Source of the DNA: JAVBKP01 sp031553975
GTDB lineage: Bacteria; Bacillota; Clostridia; Peptostreptococcales; Anaerovoracaceae
DNA: 14,878 nucleotides
Assembly (NCBI GenBank): GCA_031553975.1
Contig: JAVBKP010000072.1
Coordinates: forward strand, 1-14,878
Reading direction: 5' to 3'
The notes below the pieces were generated by a model. That model worked only from the letters and a program-made list of their open reading frames with translations, did no database searches and was not told where the DNA came from. The position numbers were made by a program, and so were the translations under genes. Positions 5,433 through 12,836 of the stretch are shown here, piece by piece (the stretch's first letter is position 1; each line of letters opens with the position of its first letter).

Positions 5433-6317
5433 ATGAAGATTAATACTTATAGGACACAAATGGATTTGCCAGAAAGCTTTCCTGCCCAGCATCAAGAAAA
5501 CCAACCAGGTGATGAATCGGCTATGATGCCACTGCCGATTTATGACAACCCTAACTATAAATCGGCTGGCCGGCTCGCCGGCCTCACCGCCCTAATAACC
5601 GGCGGTGACAGCGGCATTGGAAGAGCAGTAGCAATCGCTTTTGCTAAAGAAGGGGCTAATGTGGCGATTGCCTATTTGACACAAGAAGGCGATGCATTAG
5701 AAACAAAACGCATCGCCGAAAGTTATGGTGGGTGCTGCGAGATATACTCCTATGACCTGAGGGATGAGAAAGCGGCAAGTGCGCTAATATCGCAGGTAAC
5801 GGGCCGCTATGGCAATATAGATGTGCTAGTGAATAACATAGCGGTTCAGCACCCACAACAGAGCATAGATAAAATAGACGCCAACCAATTAGACAATACA
5901 TTTACGACCAATATTGGCAGCTATTTTTATGTCACATCTGCTGCGTTGCCCCATCTAAACCAGGGAGCGTCAATTATTAACAGCTCATCGGTGGTGGCAT
6001 ACAAAGGACATAAAACCCTGATAGACTATTCGGCTACCAAAGGTGCTATAACAGCATTTACAAGATCCCTAGCCCTATCATTAGCAGACCAAGGGGTTAG
6101 AGTAAATGCCGTGGCACCTGGACCAATATGGACGCCCCTTATTCCATCTAGTTTTACAGCAGAAGAAGTAGCCCAGTTTGGAAAAGATGTACCATTAAAA
6201 AGGGCAGGACAGCCCTTTGAAGTGGCGCCAGCCTACGTGTTTTTAGCCTCGGAAGATGCCGCCTATATTACAGGACAAACCATCCATGTAAATGGGGGAA
6301 CGATAACAAACGGATAA
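5433..6317 (+). CDS. Short-chain dehydrogenase/reductase (YdaD/YghA-type)
   Basis: A 294-residue classical SDR oxidoreductase using NAD(P). Motifs: the cofactor loop TGGDSGIG (56-63), NNIA (134-137, the NNAG site), the catalytic Ser in INSSS (183-186), Tyr199 and Lys203 in YSATK, and PGPIWTPL (229-236). The 50-residue N-terminal extension with PLPIYDNPNYKSAGRL is characteristic of the general-stress SDR subgroup (B. subtilis YdaD/YhxC, E. coli YghA). The substrate is not known from sequence. The start at 5433 has GGAGG seven bases upstream; a GTG 14 codons earlier overlaps the previous gene and lacks a good site. It forms a likely two-gene unit with the upstream membrane protein. Confidence 0.93.
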   Translation: MKINTYRTQMDLPESFPAQHQENQPGDESAMMPLPIYDNPNYKSAGRLAGLTALITGGDSGIGRAVAIAFAKEGANVAIAYLTQEGDALETKRIAESYGGCCEIYSYDLRDEKAASALISQVTGRYGNIDVLVNNIAVQHPQQSIDKIDANQLDNTFTTNIGSYFYVTSAALPHLNQGASIINSSSVVAYKGHKTLIDYSATKGAITAFTRSLALSLADQGVRVNAVAPGPIWTPLIPSSFTAEEVAQFGKDVPLKRAGQPFEVAPAYVFLASEDAAYITGQTIHVNGGTITNG

Positions 6318-6345
6318 ATTATAGTAACTAGACAGTCTAATCATT

Positions 6346-6397
6346 GGGGACGGTTATAAATAGCTGACCTATTTGTAATTAATTTACACCCGTCCCC
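6346..6397. repeat. REP-like hairpin, copy 2 (decayed)
   Basis: The ends GGGGACGG (6346-6353) and CCGTCCCC (6390-6397) and the internal TGACCTAT match copy 1 at 4514-4565. The inner arms have drifted and pair poorly, apart from AAATAG/CTATTT. The length, 52 bases, equals that of copy 1. It lies 28 bases after the dehydrogenase stop. Confidence 0.65.
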
Positions 6398-6424
6398 ACC
6401 CCTCCGGTTAAGATTGACAAGAAT

Positions 6425-6453
6425 TTGACAAACTTCGCCAAGCGTGCTATATT
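6425..6453 (+). promoter_or_regulatory. Sigma-A promoter of the chemoreceptor gene
   Basis: TTGACA (6425-6430), exactly 17 bases and TATATT (6448-6453) form a near-consensus promoter. A second TTGACA lies 11 bases upstream (6414-6419). The pattern is that of the housekeeping factor, not the flagellar sigma-28 often found at chemotaxis genes. The leader would be about 80 bases, with AGGGAG just before the ATG. Confidence 0.75.
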
Positions 6454-6542
6454 AATTACAATGAGCAAGGTCTAGCCAACATTGACATGTAGGGTTATAG
6501 TTTGTTTTTTTATGATTAAAATAAGGACAAGGGAGAATTGTT

Positions 6543-8879
6543 ATGTTTAACAACATGCGGATTAGGACTAGGATGATTTTAGCATTTGCGGCCATTGTGG
6601 TATTGAGTATAATACTATCTGTCGCCTCAATTATGCAATTAAATACTGTAGCGGACTCTACGGATGTACTGTACAAGAGATCAATGAAAATCGTTGATTA
6701 TACTTGGAATATGAGAGAAAGCATGGTAGGAACGAGGGCATTTATGCTTGATGCGGTTACTTGTCCTACTATTAAAGGCACGAAAACGGCAATGAGCAAT
6801 GCGGATAATGCAGTTCAGAATATTAAAGATGTAGCGGGAGCGACAAAAAGTATCTTTACAGAATACGATACGGACACAGTTAGAGCCGAAAAAATGGAAG
6901 AATTTTTGGCATATTTAACCCAGCTAGAGCCGATACGAAATTCGATTCAAAGCAAAGCGTTAGTGCTAGACAATGACGCCGCCATGCAAATATTCACAGG
7001 TACATATACGCCTATTTATGAAAAAGCAAGAGCCATATTGGTTGAATTGAGCGAGACGGCTAGATTAAATGCAGATGAGGCCTATGAGGCAGCGCAGGTC
7101 GCTAAACAACAAGCTCTTATTATACAATCAGGGTTGGCCATAGTCCAAATCCTAGTGGCTATACTAATCGCTCTAACCATAACAAATAGCATTGTTAAAC
7201 CTCTAATGATGCTTAAAAACGCAGCAAGCAATGTTGCTAAGGGTAACATTGATATAAACCTTGAATATAAGGGGAAAAATGAGTTTAAAGATTTAACAGA
7301 TTCATTTGCAGATGTAATCACTGTGCTGAATGAGCTTAAAATATCAATGGCTCAGATAAAATCATGGGCTGTTGAAGGCAAGCTAGAAGAACGCACTGAG
7401 GACAATGGTCAAATTGAAGGTACATATAAAGAGATCATCACTGGGGTAAATGAAATAATGGATGTTGTAGTATCACACTTCAACAAGTTACCTGTTGCTA
7501 TGTCCATAGTAGATATAGATCAGAATATCCTATTTAAAAATATAATGGTGGATACATATAAGAATACTGTAAAAGAAGAAGATATTAAAAGGGAAGTAAG
7601 CCCGTTCACCGATCACGATGGAAATCAAATAGGTGAATTGGTTCTAGGAATTGATCAGACGCAGGTCAATGCAGCCCAACGAGATTCAGAGGCGCAAGCG
7701 GCGGCAGTGCATGCCCAAATGGACATCGCAGCAAAGCAAGCAAAATACCAGGCTGAAGAGGTTGAAAAACTAATTGATGTCCTTGGAAAACTTGCCTCTG
7801 GAAAGCTGGACTTAGATGTGCAAGAGTCTTCTTATGATAATGATACAAAACAAATACATGAAAATTTTAAAAAAATAGGTAAAAGTTTACATGAAAGCTG
7901 TAGCAATATTAAGAGCTACATAGATGAACTTTCGGATGTTCTAGGCAGCGTAGCGGGCAAAGATTTGACTGTTGGCATCAACAGAGAATATCTAGGCGAC
8001 TTTGCTACAATAAAGACTTCCATCAATCACATCTCTGACTCTTTGAACGAAGTGTTTGAAGAAATTGCAAGTGCCTCAAACCAAGTTAAAACTGCATCAG
8101 GTCAAGTAGCCGACTCTGCACAGATATTATCACAAGGCTCTACAGAGCAGGCAAGCGCCATTGAACAAATCAACGCCACCATAAATGAAGTGGCTATGCA
8201 GATAAAAAAGAATGCAGAGAATGCAAATAGAGCCAATGAAATTTCATTGACGGCAAAAAAAGACGCCCAAATTGGAAGTAGGCAAATGGCAGAAATGGTG
8301 GGGGCCATGGGTGAAATCGCAGAGGCTTCTAAAGGTATTGCTAATATCATTAAGGTTATTGAAGACATTGCATTCCAAACAAATATTTTAGCACTGAATG
8401 CAGCCGTAGAGGCGGCAAGAGCTGGGGAGCAAGGGAAAGGATTTGCAGTCGTAGCAGAGGAAGTGCGTAATTTAGCAGCACGATCCGCCGAGGCAGCAAA
8501 AGAAACAACAGCCTTAATAGATAACTCTATTAGTAAAGTGGAAGTAGGAAATAAAATTGCTGGTGAAACAGCAGGCGCTTTAGAAAAAATTGTAGAAGGT
8601 GTTACGGATACAGTAGATATTGTTGCAACCATAGCAGAGGCATCATCAGCTCAAGATGCGGCAATCACCCAAATTGAATATGGCGTGGAACAAATCGGGC
8701 AAGTAACCCAGAGAAATACTGCTACGGCACAAGACTCTGCTGCAGCATCCACAGAGATGTCAAGTCAGTCAGAAATGTTGCAAGACATGCTAGATGAGTT
8801 TAAATTGAAAGCCAGCCCTGCTATTAGAGGAAATGGTAGCGCTACACCTTTCTTGCCATCACCAAAACCAAAGTTCTAA
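6543..8879 (+). CDS. Methyl-accepting chemotaxis protein
   Basis: A 778-residue transmembrane chemoreceptor that controls CheA kinase. It has a first membrane helix (about 10-32), an extracytoplasmic helical sensor of 4HB_MCP type (about 33-187), a second membrane helix (about 189-213) and a HAMP domain (about 214-268). A PAS-like stretch follows (about 310-365, LPVAMSIVDIDQNI to GELVLGIDQT). HAMP-like repeats come next (about 400-490, containing LASGKLDLDV and VAGKDLTVGI), then a long coiled coil with the conserved signalling tip. The tip is clear at about 600-645 (DIAFQTNILALNAAVEAARA). There is no CheR/CheB-binding pentapeptide; the tail is PSPKPKF. The internal PAS-like and HAMP repeats suggest an additional cytoplasmic input. 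The start is set by AGGGAG seven bases upstream. The ligand is unknown. Confidence 0.95.
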   Translation: MFNNMRIRTRMILAFAAIVVLSIILSVASIMQLNTVADSTDVLYKRSMKIVDYTWNMRESMVGTRAFMLDAVTCPTIKGTKTAMSNADNAVQNIKDVAGATKSIFTEYDTDTVRAEKMEEFLAYLTQLEPIRNSIQSKALVLDNDAAMQIFTGTYTPIYEKARAILVELSETARLNADEAYEAAQVAKQQALIIQSGLAIVQILVAILIALTITNSIVKPLMMLKNAASNVAKGNIDINLEYKGKNEFKDLTDSFADVITVLNELKISMAQIKSWAVEGKLEERTEDNGQIEGTYKEIITGVNEIMDVVVSHFNKLPVAMSIVDIDQNILFKNIMVDTYKNTVKEEDIKREVSPFTDHDGNQIGELVLGIDQTQVNAAQRDSEAQAAAVHAQMDIAAKQAKYQAEEVEKLIDVLGKLASGKLDLDVQESSYDNDTKQIHENFKKIGKSLHESCSNIKSYIDELSDVLGSVAGKDLTVGINREYLGDFATIKTSINHISDSLNEVFEEIASASNQVKTASGQVADSAQILSQGSTEQASAIEQINATINEVAMQIKKNAENANRANEISLTAKKDAQIGSRQMAEMVGAMGEIAEASKGIANIIKVIEDIAFQTNILALNAAVEAARAGEQGKGFAVVAEEVRNLAARSAEAAKETTALIDNSISKVEVGNKIAGETAGALEKIVEGVTDTVDIVATIAEASSAQDAAITQIEYGVEQIGQVTQRNTATAQDSAAASTEMSSQSEMLQDMLDEFKLKASPAIRGNGSATPFLPSPKPKF

Positions 8880-8889
8880 ATCCAAGTCC

Positions 8890-8918
8890 TTGCACAGACA
8901 CCGCGCAAATGATAAAAT
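8890..8918 (+). promoter_or_regulatory. Possible promoter of the AAA+ regulator gene
   Basis: TTGCAC (8890-8895), a 17-base spacer and TAAAAT (8913-8918) lie in the 74-bp gap after the chemoreceptor. The -35 box is weak. No terminator is seen between the two genes, so read-through from the chemoreceptor promoter is equally possible. Confidence 0.35.
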
Positions 8919-8953
8919 GATATAAAAGTGTGTCGTGCTTTAGGAGATCAGAT

Positions 8954-10327
8954 ATGATGAATGGAAATAATAATTATGAATTAATGCTTGAGCATGTATC
9001 TGGAGCCATGGCAATAGATATGTTTGGAAGTATTACTTTTATTAGTGAAAAGACTGCCAACCGGCTAAATTCTTCCAAGGAGGACGTTGTTGGTAAAAAG
9101 GTTAAAGAAGTAGTACCCCATACGAAGATGATGGAAGGACTGCGGATAAAAAATCCAGAGGCTATATTTTATAATGGACCAGAGGGCATCAGTATTTGCA
9201 TTCAGACACCGTTATACAAAAACGGAATACAGGTGGGCCTTTTAGAATATGATGCAGTTCGGGGGTCTGAACTACAGAATGATTTTACTGATAGCTATAT
9301 ATTGTTTCTAGAAGAGGAGATAAGCCATCTTAAACATGAACTTAGAAGTATTCATGGTACTAAATATTCCATAGAAACCATATCAGGTATCTCACCAGCT
9401 GTGTTAAAACTAAAAGAAGATATTAAAGCTGCTGCTAAGAGTAACTACCCTGTTCTAATAGTAGGGGAAGGTGGTACGGGGAAAGAGCTTGCTGCCAATG
9501 CCATCCATAACCTAAGCGAAAGACAAAACAAGCAGTTTGTCAAGATTGATTATGCAGATTTTGACCCAGATGCGGCGGAATCCGAATTGTTTGGACACGA
9601 GACTATGACAGGCATTAGCGCTGTGAAGGATGTAAGGAAGGGCAAGTTTGAGATTGCCAATGGAGCCACATTGTTTATTGACAATATCCAGAGATTTCCC
9701 TATGCTTTGCAAGAGAAAATATATAAGGTCCTGCAAAAAGGCGAGATTACTCGTGTAGGTTCATACAAACCGATTGGTATTGATGTAAAAATAGTAGCGG
9801 CTACAGACCAAGACTTGCGAGAATTGGTAAAAGAGGGGAGATTCCACGAAGAACTTCTCAAAAAACTCACCGCTATGGAACTCTATACACCGGCACTACG
9901 TAGCAGACTAGAGGACTTGCCAGCGCTTACTGACCACTTGGTTGGTTGGATCAATAAGGATCTGGGGACAAAAGTGACAAACATCAATCCTGTCGTATTG
10001 GAGGAATTTAAGCAATACCCATGGCCAGGAAATGTGAGAGAGTTACACGATGTAATAGAGCAGGCAGTGAGGAACGCAGAATCTGGTAGATTAGAGTTAG
10101 AGGACTTTGAGTTTAGGAACGGAATATTCGGAAGCAAATCATATACCTTATACGATGCCGATGTAGATCATAACTTGATTGAAGAAGCAAAACGAAAAGC
10201 CGAACGAGAAATGATTACCATGGCTTTGAAGAAATTTAACAACAATAAAAGTAAGACAGCGGAGTTTTTAGAAATAGCAAGGCCTTTGTTATATCAAAAA
10301 ATGGAGCGGCTTGGAATAAAAAGATAA
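8954..10327 (+). CDS. PAS-AAA+-Fis regulator, degenerate sigma-54-activator-like
   Basis: A 457-residue protein with enhancer-binding-protein architecture: an N-terminal PAS-like sensor (about 8-105), a linker helix, an AAA+ domain (about 140-375) and a C-terminal Fis-type HTH (about 415-457). Several key residues differ from active sigma-54 activators. Walker A is GEGGTGKE (171-178) instead of GESGTGKE. After ELFGHE (211-216) the GAFTGA loop is replaced by TMTGISAV. Walker B ends FIDN (241-244), with Asn for the catalytic Glu. The arginine-finger segment reads GRFHEELLKKL, with His and Lys in place of both Arg. Sensor 2 PWPGNVRE is intact. It probably binds DNA but may not hydrolyse ATP or contact sigma-54 (inference). 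The start at 8954 follows AGGAG by seven bases; the GTG at 8930 has no such site. Its gene follows a chemoreceptor, but a functional link is not shown. Confidence 0.9.
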   Translation: MMNGNNNYELMLEHVSGAMAIDMFGSITFISEKTANRLNSSKEDVVGKKVKEVVPHTKMMEGLRIKNPEAIFYNGPEGISICIQTPLYKNGIQVGLLEYDAVRGSELQNDFTDSYILFLEEEISHLKHELRSIHGTKYSIETISGISPAVLKLKEDIKAAAKSNYPVLIVGEGGTGKELAANAIHNLSERQNKQFVKIDYADFDPDAAESELFGHETMTGISAVKDVRKGKFEIANGATLFIDNIQRFPYALQEKIYKVLQKGEITRVGSYKPIGIDVKIVAATDQDLRELVKEGRFHEELLKKLTAMELYTPALRSRLEDLPALTDHLVGWINKDLGTKVTNINPVVLEEFKQYPWPGNVRELHDVIEQAVRNAESGRLELEDFEFRNGIFGSKSYTLYDADVDHNLIEEAKRKAEREMITMALKKFNNNKSKTAEFLEIARPLLYQKMERLGIKR

Positions 10328-10357
10328 GGGTGGCAAAAGCCCTTTTGATTGTATAAT

Positions 10358-10384
10358 AAAAGGTGTGGAACTTCCACACCTTTT
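10358..10384. terminator. Bidirectional terminator between regulator and lexA
   Basis: AAAAGGTGTGGAA (10358-10370) and TTCCACACCTTTT (10372-10384) are perfect inverted copies with A- and T-runs on both sides, so it can stop transcripts from either strand. It separates the convergent regulator and lexA genes. A weaker hairpin (AAGGG 10326-10330, CCCTT 10340-10344) with Ts lies directly at the regulator stop. Confidence 0.88.
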
Positions 10385-10402
10385 GTCATAGTGTTTGTAG
10401 CA

Positions 10403-11059
10403 TTAAAAATATCTAAATACCCCTTTAACAAGACCTAATATAGCAACGTCATTGACGATGATTGGGCTCATAGAAGAATTTTCGGGCTGCAACCTCACAT
10501 GTCCTCCCTCACGATAGAATGTTTTGACAGTGCATTCACTTTCAAATCCATCGATCATAGCTACAACGATATCACCGTTACGAGCATCCTTTTGAGATTG
10601 TACTAGGATATAATCACCGTTGAATATGCCGACTTCGATCATACTATCTCCTCGAACTGTGAGCATAAAATGGTCATTAGGTCCTTTTCCTAGAAAGCGA
10701 GAAGGAATAGGAAAACTATCCTCTACGTTTTGTTCAGCTAGAATAGGGGTGCCCGCAGCAATTCTGCCTACCACAGGGATATCTACCACATCTGTACGTT
10801 CTACATTCTTATAACTCACTGCTGATGTTGGAATAATAGAATCGGTGCCATCATCTAAAATCTCAATGGCACGAGGTTTAGACGGGTCTTTGCGTATAAG
10901 TCCTTTCTTCTCTAGTTCGGCTAGGTCCTTGTGCACAGTCGAAGTTGACTTAATACCAAGCTCTGCGCAGATTTCACGAACTGTTGGCGGATACCCTTTT
11001 TTACGTGCTTCAGCCTTCATATATTCAAATATTTGTGTTTCGCGTTTATTTAAATCCAT
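10403..11059 (-). CDS. lexA: LexA repressor
   Basis: A 218-residue LexA, the SOS-response repressor that cleaves itself when RecA filaments form on damaged DNA. The N-terminal winged helix (1-65) contains YPPTVREICAELGIKSTSTV, the DNA-recognition region. The cleavage bond is Ala102-Gly103 in RIAAGTPI. The catalytic Ser139 (GDSM) and Lys179 (CTVK) are both present, so it should be self-cleaving. The chosen ATG has AGGGGG six bases upstream. An in-frame extension of 18 residues upstream runs through the -10 box and lacks family similarity. The promoter carries an SOS box, so LexA probably controls its own gene. It is convergent with the AAA+ regulator and lies downstream of the peptide-binding genes. 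Confidence 0.98.
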   Translation of the reverse strand: MDLNKRETQIFEYMKAEARKKGYPPTVREICAELGIKSTSTVHKDLAELEKKGLIRKDPSKPRAIEILDDGTDSIIPTSAVSYKNVERTDVVDIPVVGRIAAGTPILAEQNVEDSFPIPSRFLGKGPNDHFMLTVRGDSMIEVGIFNGDYILVQSQKDARNGDIVVAMIDGFESECTVKTFYREGGHVRLQPENSSMSPIIVNDVAILGLVKGVFRYF

Positions 11060-11081
11060 AACTACCCCCTTTGTTTTTTCT

Positions 11082-11120
11082 ATTTTACCACAAAAAAGAA
11101 CGCGTGTAAACATGCGTTCT
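11082..11120 (-). promoter_or_regulatory. lexA promoter with SOS box
   Basis: On the minus strand TTTACA (11110-11105), a 17-base spacer and TAAAAT (11087-11082) form the promoter. AGAACGCATGTTTA (11120-11107) matches the Firmicute SOS box CGAACRNRYGTTYC at all but the two outermost bases and overlaps the -35 box. LexA bound here would block its own transcription. The same bases form the terminator hairpin of the upstream binding-protein gene. Confidence 0.75.
11091..11120 (-). terminator. Terminator of the second peptide-binding protein gene
   Basis: A 10-bp stem (11097-11106 with 11111-11120, one G-T pair, loop TAAA) starts 15 bases after the stop codon on the minus strand. It is followed by a T-run (complement of 11097-11092). 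It overlaps the lexA promoter and SOS box. Confidence 0.8.
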
Positions 11121-11134
11121 TGAATTTGTTCGAA

Positions 11135-12739
11135 TTACTTTTTCTTGAACTGAGCCCACTGAAAATATTTATATCCATAAGGGGAAGATATGACATTGGT
11201 AATTTTATCGGAGAGCAGGAAGCTATCTGATAAATACAGTAGAGGCGCAATAGCACAGTCATTGCCCATCATAAGGCTTTCAGCTTGGTATAAAGCATTC
11301 AATCGTATGGAAGCATTTGATGTAGTATGAGCAATTTCTATATAGGAATCATAGGCAGCACTTTTGTATAGAGCAGGGTTTTTCCCAGCGTCAGAGACAA
11401 AGGTATCTAAAAGGGCCAATGGATCATTATAGTCAGCATTGAGCGATACTTGCGCTATATCCCAATTGTGTCCATCATGGACTTTTTTCATTCTGCTAGG
11501 TTCAAAGCTAGTAATATTCATTTTGATGCCTAGTTTTTCATACCATTGCTGCTGGATGGCCACAGCCACATCCAAATTAATAGGTGTATTGTCTGTGATA
11601 AACTGTATCATCGGAAAATCCGCGCCATTTGGAAAGCCAGCAGCTTCTAACAGGGTCAGGGCCTCTGCTAGGTTAGCATCGTAGGCATTAGCGGAGGGAT
11701 CAAAATACTGTTTTTTGCGATCACGAAAGTCTTTGCCCCCTAGCTTTATATCGGTAGGAACGAAAGCGGCTGCCGCCTCAGCATCTTGCCATATGCTTTT
11801 AACAATGAAATCACGGTCTATGGCAAGGCTTAATGCCCGCCGCACTCTTACATCATCAAAGGGTGCCTTTTGGTTGTTAAAAGCGTAGAAATAGGTCAAA
11901 TAACTACTTTGCGTAGTAAGTGTCTTGTCTTCTTTGAATTTATTAAGCGGACCAGTAGAGGTTACATGGGCATACAGCACATCTTTCTTTTTAAAGGAAT
12001 TAATAGCAGACACCTCTGGTAGCATTAAAAATTCGATGCGAAGGTTGGATATGCTATCTGTATTCCAGTAGTAAGAGTTCTTCGCTAAGGTCATAGAAGT
12101 ATCACTAGCATAGGCAGAAAGTATGAACGGTCCATTTCCTACAAAGGAAGACGGGTTGGAGACCCAACTATTTCCGTACAATTTAATCACATCTTCCCGC
12201 AACGGATAAAAATATGGTCTTGCCACAAGATCTAGAAAAAAGTCGCAAGGCGCTGTCAAAGTTACTTCTAGGGTATGGGGATCGATAGCACGAACACCAA
12301 AACTCTCCATAGGAAGAAAATCGTTTCGTACGGCTTCACCATTTTTAATAAAGTCTGCTTGATAGGCATTCTCAGAACCAGTTTTAGGAGATACGAGACG
12401 TTGCCACGAATAGATAAAATCTTGAGATGTAACTTCTTGACCATCACTCCAATGGGCATTAGGATTTAATTTAAACGTATAAACCATTTTATTAGGGCTA
12501 ATGGTCCAGCTTTGTGCCACACCGGGCACTATTTTGAGAGTCTCATCTACACTTGTTAATCCCTCAAAGAGATGCATTATATACGTGTACTCATCTGCAG
12601 TAGTAGCAAAGGTAGGGTCCAGGGTCTTAGGCGTTTGAGATATAGTGACAACCAAATCCTTTGCTTCGCCATTGTCAAAGCAACCACCAAAGCTAAAAGC
12701 CATCATTAGTATTAAAAGCAATAAAATTATTTTTTTCAT
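11135..12739 (-). CDS. Oligopeptide ABC transporter substrate-binding lipoprotein (second copy)
   Basis: A 534-residue SBP_bac_5 (OppA/DppA-type) extracellular binding protein. It begins with a lipoprotein signal, MKK then a hydrophobic stretch, with lipobox FGGC and lipidated Cys20. Family blocks are clear: HLFEGLTSVD, VAQSWTISP, WSDGQEVTSQDFIYSWQRLV, SFVGNGPFIL and VRRALSLAIDRDFIV. It delivers peptides to a membrane permease. GGAGG lies seven bases before the ATG. It is collinear with its neighbour at 12837-14465 over the whole length, so the two arose by tandem duplication. A terminator separates them, so this copy is either transcribed by read-through or from its own promoter; TATAAG near 12758 is a weak -10 candidate. 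The peptide specificity is not known. Confidence 0.95.
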   Translation of the reverse strand: MKKIILLLLILMMAFSFGGCFDNGEAKDLVVTISQTPKTLDPTFATTADEYTYIMHLFEGLTSVDETLKIVPGVAQSWTISPNKMVYTFKLNPNAHWSDGQEVTSQDFIYSWQRLVSPKTGSENAYQADFIKNGEAVRNDFLPMESFGVRAIDPHTLEVTLTAPCDFFLDLVARPYFYPLREDVIKLYGNSWVSNPSSFVGNGPFILSAYASDTSMTLAKNSYYWNTDSISNLRIEFLMLPEVSAINSFKKKDVLYAHVTSTGPLNKFKEDKTLTTQSSYLTYFYAFNNQKAPFDDVRVRRALSLAIDRDFIVKSIWQDAEAAAAFVPTDIKLGGKDFRDRKKQYFDPSANAYDANLAEALTLLEAAGFPNGADFPMIQFITDNTPINLDVAVAIQQQWYEKLGIKMNITSFEPSRMKKVHDGHNWDIAQVSLNADYNDPLALLDTFVSDAGKNPALYKSAAYDSYIEIAHTTSNASIRLNALYQAESLMMGNDCAIAPLLYLSDSFLLSDKITNVISSPYGYKYFQWAQFKKK

Positions 12740-12788
12740 AAATATTCCTCCAAGAATAATCTCTTATAGAATACCACAAAATGAGCAT

Positions 12789-12815
12789 AAAAAAAAGGGC
12801 GGATAATCCGCCCTT
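12789..12815 (-). terminator. Terminator after the first peptide-binding protein gene
   Basis: AAGGGCGGAT (12795-12804) and ATCCGCCCTT (12806-12815) form a perfect 10-bp inverted repeat. It is followed on the minus strand by a T-run (complement of 12796-12789). It lies 21 bases past the stop codon. It may be partly leaky, giving less expression of the following paralogue (inference). Confidence 0.9.
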
Positions 12816-12836
12816 CAATTAAGTAATAAGCTTTAA

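Noticed and set aside
6454..6542. Riboswitch in the chemoreceptor leader
   Set aside because: The leader is about 80 bases, AT-rich, and shows no recognisable c-di-GMP or other aptamer motif.
8102..8632. 176-aa minus-strand frame opposite the chemoreceptor signalling domain
   Set aside because: It is a shadow of the Ala-rich coiled coil on the other strand, with no ribosome binding site.
11060..11113. 18-residue N-terminal extension of LexA
   Set aside because: It would run through the predicted -10 box. The family start MDLNKRETQI has its own ribosome binding site.
10845..11123. 92-aa plus-strand frame opposite lexA
   Set aside because: It lies wholly antisense to lexA and its promoter, and has low-complexity Ser-rich sequence.
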